Positions 61,860-64,000 of a stretch of 64,000 nt of DNA are shown in pieces. Made by a program: the position numbers and the translations under genes. Origin of the DNA: a virus; the IMG/VR virus record IMGVR_UViG_3300002835_000007, positions 89,748 through 153,747 of that record. One strand, written 5' to 3'. Position 1 is the stretch's first letter. Each line of letters begins with the position of its first letter. The notes under the pieces are model-generated. The model was not told where the DNA came from. It saw nothing but the letters and a program-made list of their open reading frames with translations, and did no database searches.

Positions 61860-62465
61860 TTAATCAATTTCTTCGTAATTTGTTATTTTAGTATTTAAGA
61901 TTCTATTTCTTAATTCTTCATTATTAATAAAGTCCAATATTGAATCAATCTCATAATCAGACACAACGTCTTTGTTATAAGAAGATTTAACTTTGATACT
62001 TATTTTACCGCTTGGTTTTAATTCTAATGTTTTAGGATTAGCTGTGATTAAAACATCTACATCGTCCCATTTTTCATCGTAGTTTAGAACAAATTTTATG
62101 TTTTTAATTCGGCAGCCAGTTTTTGATAAAAAGAAGAAAGTTGAAGGAATGCTTTTTTCCACTTCTCTGCTTATTAAGATAATTTCATGTTCTCCTTCAT
62201 CTTCAATATCTGTTAAGAAATTATTGAAATGATTCATTAAACCATCTGACATCTGGTCAGCATGACCAAAAATTTCTAGAGGTGCTTCTAAATATAGAAA
62301 CCTATTAAGTTTATTGATGTCATCAAACTTAAAATGTTCAATTAAATTGAAACTGGTAACATCATCATTTGTGATGTCAATTTCTTCAATATACTTATTA
62401 TATGTATAAGCAAATTGACCGATAAAATCTCGCAATACCTCGTTTATAGTAATACCTATCTTCAT
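61860..62465 (-). CDS. Hypothetical phage protein, possibly HAD-like, 201 aa
   Basis: An N-terminal helical segment, then EIFGHADQM-DGLMNHFNNFLTDIEDEGEHEIILISREVEKSIPSTFFFL and WDDVDVLITANPKTLELKP. The ILISRE and VLITANP stretches recall the second and third motifs of HAD-type phosphatases such as phage 5-prime nucleotidases, but a convincing DxD motif I is missing, so catalytic activity is doubtful. It lies between the PhoH-like gene and 61499-61858. Confidence 0.6.
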   Translation of the reverse strand: MKIGITINEVLRDFIGQFAYTYNKYIEEIDITNDDVTSFNLIEHFKFDDINKLNRFLYLEAPLEIFGHADQMSDGLMNHFNNFLTDIEDEGEHEIILISREVEKSIPSTFFFLSKTGCRIKNIKFVLNYDEKWDDVDVLITANPKTLELKPSGKISIKVKSSYNKDVVSDYEIDSILDFINNEELRNRILNTKITNYEEID

Positions 62466-62509
62466 GCTACCAATTTAATTGATAGGTGGTGATAAGTAAA
62501 GTTAAAAAT

Positions 62510-63403
62510 TTATTTTTTTGTAAAAAATGATAAAACTTTACCAAAAATACTTTTTTCTTTAATAATCTGAGATTTTGGTGACTCTGGTTTTACTATTTGT
62601 GTTTGTCTGGATTTTTCATCTAACAGTCTTTTTTTTCTATTGTCATATAACTTGATGAAATAAGAAGTCAACCTATGTCTAACAACTTCATCAGCATTAA
62701 ATTCAACGACACCAACACCTTCTTCTGGATTGTTTTTAACGTCTTCAATTAACGCTTCTAACGCACTATCGCTTTCATCTTTTAAATCTATTTGTCCAGT
62801 ATCACCCAAAGCAACTACTTTAGTATTTTCAGAAAAACGTGTTAAGAATGTTTTAGAGTTTTTATGTCTAACGTTTTGGTATTCATCAATGATAATAATA
62901 CAGTTAGAAAAAGACCTACCACGAATAGAACCAAACACTTCCATTTTGATGTACCCAGCTTCCATTAATTTGTTAGTAAGTTCTTCACCAATCAATTTAT
63001 AAAAAGCATCAAAGTAAGACATCATAATGAATTTAAGTTTGTCTTTTTCATCACCAGGCAGCGTACCCAAATCTTCACCTTTTAATTGTTCAACAGACTT
63101 AACTAATTTAATTTCACGATAAATTTCTGGATTGTTTTTAAGTAACAATAATGCTTCGGCAACACTTAAAAGTGTTTTACCAGTGCCAGCTGGACCAGTA
63201 CAAAAAGTCACGTCATTGGTCTTAATTGAATTGGTTAACTTCTTTTGCGTCTCATTTTTGTGTTTTATATCAATTTTAATTTGAGATAATAAAACCGTTG
63301 GTCCTTTGGTAAAACTTTCGTCTTCTGTTGTAATTTTTTTAGCTCTAGTGCTAGTAGTTCTAGTAGTTCTAGTAGTTTTTGTTGCAATAGGTTTTTTGTT
63401 CAT
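62510..63403 (-). CDS. PhoH-like ATPase
   Basis: 297 residues. A Thr/Arg/Lys-rich tail (TKTTRTTRTTSTRAKK) precedes a PhoH core: TFCTGPAGTGKTLLSVAEA (Walker A near 68-78), GTLPGDEKDKL, GRSFSNCIIIIDEYQN (Walker B near 168-177) and VALGDTGQIDL. PhoH proteins are P-loop NTPases related to the helicase fold and are common in phages; their substrate is uncertain, with RNA handling suspected. The late-like motif ATATTTATAATAAA lies just upstream. Confidence 0.88.
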   Translation of the reverse strand: MNKKPIATKTTRTTRTTSTRAKKITTEDESFTKGPTVLLSQIKIDIKHKNETQKKLTNSIKTNDVTFCTGPAGTGKTLLSVAEALLLLKNNPEIYREIKLVKSVEQLKGEDLGTLPGDEKDKLKFIMMSYFDAFYKLIGEELTNKLMEAGYIKMEVFGSIRGRSFSNCIIIIDEYQNVRHKNSKTFLTRFSENTKVVALGDTGQIDLKDESDSALEALIEDVKNNPEEGVGVVEFNADEVVRHRLTSYFIKLYDNRKKRLLDEKSRQTQIVKPESPKSQIIKEKSIFGKVLSFFTKK

Positions 63404-63410
63404 ATATAAC

Positions 63411-63425
63411 TTTATTATAAATATC
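63411..63425 (-). promoter_or_regulatory. T4-late-like promoter motif
   Basis: GATATTTATAATAAA on minus, about 8 bases before the PhoH ATG at 63403. Confidence 0.55.
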
Positions 63426-63466
63426 TTCTAATTTAATATTAGTTAAAAATTTTAACTTTGTCAATC

Positions 63467-63910
63467 TTATTTATAATTTTCAACAACATCACTACAAACA
63501 CCAATAGCTGAAGAAACATCTTCATTATGTAGCTCTGGCATAACAGCAATGCTATTTCTTATTGGTTGTTTATTTGGAAAAGCCCATATGTAATTAAGGC
63601 TTGTTAATGTAACGGTATCATTTTCATGCCAAAAATAATTAAAAGGAAAGAATTCAAAATTAGCATTGAAATAGGTCATCGCTTCTATGTTTTTACAGTG
63701 AATCCATAATTTTGAAATCCTATCTCGAAACCATCTAAAATCAACACCATATTGTGGTTCATCATGACCTAACCAGAAAATATTGTCTTTGTACCAAACA
63801 TCAACTTCAACATCATAACCTTTGGATATTGCTAAGTCAATGTAAGTTGGTTCGTTCTCCCAACTCTCCATTTTTCCATTTATGTTACCTCTATGTGATA
63901 TTAACTTCAT
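63467..63910 (-). CDS. GDPD-like phosphodiesterase-family protein, 147 aa
   Basis: I start at ATG 63910 (MKLISHRGNINGK); the longer reading from 63988 looks like untranslated sequence. HRGN near residue 5, ENEPTYIDLAISKGYDVEVDVWYKDN and WLGHDEPQYG match the first half of glycerophosphodiester phosphodiesterases (His, the acidic pair, and His). At 147 residues it lacks much of the usual barrel, so it is a short phage form seen next to virion genes; activity is uncertain. Confidence 0.7.
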   Translation of the reverse strand: MKLISHRGNINGKMESWENEPTYIDLAISKGYDVEVDVWYKDNIFWLGHDEPQYGVDFRWFRDRISKLWIHCKNIEAMTYFNANFEFFPFNYFWHENDTVTLTSLNYIWAFPNKQPIRNSIAVMPELHNEDVSSAIGVCSDVVENYK

Positions 63911-64000
63911 ATTAAATTCTTTTCTGAAAATGATTCTAAAATAAGCGGCATTGATGTTTGGCTCAAATGCATATGTGAACCTTCCCAATTATCCAAATAT

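Noticed and set aside
1-64000. Prophage integration module or insertion sequence
   Set aside because: No integrase, transposase, terminal inverted repeats with target duplication or att-like site was seen; only HNH-type mobile genes.

Overview
The window reads as part of a large, AT-rich tailed-phage genome of the T4-like myovirus kind, infecting a member of the Bacteroidota (probably Flavobacteriia). The host clue is the promoters: many genes are preceded by TTG/TTTG, 19-20 bp, then TAnnTTTG, which is the Bacteroidetes -33/-7 promoter, and the leaders are A-rich with no Shine-Dalgarno. The T4-like clue is the gene run TerL (gp17 type), portal (gp20), prohead protease (gp21), acidic core/scaffold (gp22) and major capsid protein (gp23), plus a gp55-like late sigma factor and a gp5-like OB-fold hub protein. 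No integrase, insertion sequence, tRNA or CRISPR array was recognised.

Region 1 (1-14.7 kb) holds about 32 very small genes of mostly unknown function, almost all with their own promoter. It is dense in non-coding structure. Nine copies of a dispersed small-RNA element, each with its own -33/-7 promoter and a covarying stem capped by a GNRA-type loop, separate the gene clusters and usually point against the neighbouring genes. At least two larger structured RNAs lie at 3.6-3.8 kb and 7.9-8.1 kb. About a dozen promoters carry an inverted repeat that fills the -33/-7 spacer and changes in sequence while staying self-complementary. This is the region most likely to hold undescribed biology.

Region 2 (14.7-34.5 kb) begins with an anomalous C-rich block and A/T-run tandem repeat, then an HNH endonuclease gene. 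It carries mixed-strand auxiliary genes: a PcfJ-like protein, a glycosyltransferase overlapping a metallophosphoesterase, a second HNH protein, a lipoprotein, thioredoxin, an LRR protein, a YkuK-like RNase-H-fold protein, an ABC-type ATPase overlapping a GNAT acetyltransferase, two HExxH peptidases and a ClpC-type AAA+ unfoldase. Several proteins start with a short basic N-terminus ending in (I/L)xE, like the T4 capsid-targeting sequence cut by the gp21 protease.

Region 3 (34.5-64 kb) is the virion module. Thymidylate synthase and the head genes run rightward to the major capsid protein at 51.4 kb. From 52.2 kb a leftward set encodes virion/baseplate proteins, the gp55-like sigma factor, two glycosyltransferases, a PhoH-like ATPase and a GDPD-like protein. 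A T4-late-like motif, ATATTTATwAATA, lies in front of many transcription units from 15.8 kb on and was not noticed in region 1. This suggests an early/late split: host-type promoters drive the small genes, and the gp55-like factor drives the late motif. The protease, major capsid protein and (I/L)xE-tagged proteins would then act together in head assembly. One virion gene appears split by a -1 frameshift at an A10 run at 37.8 kb.
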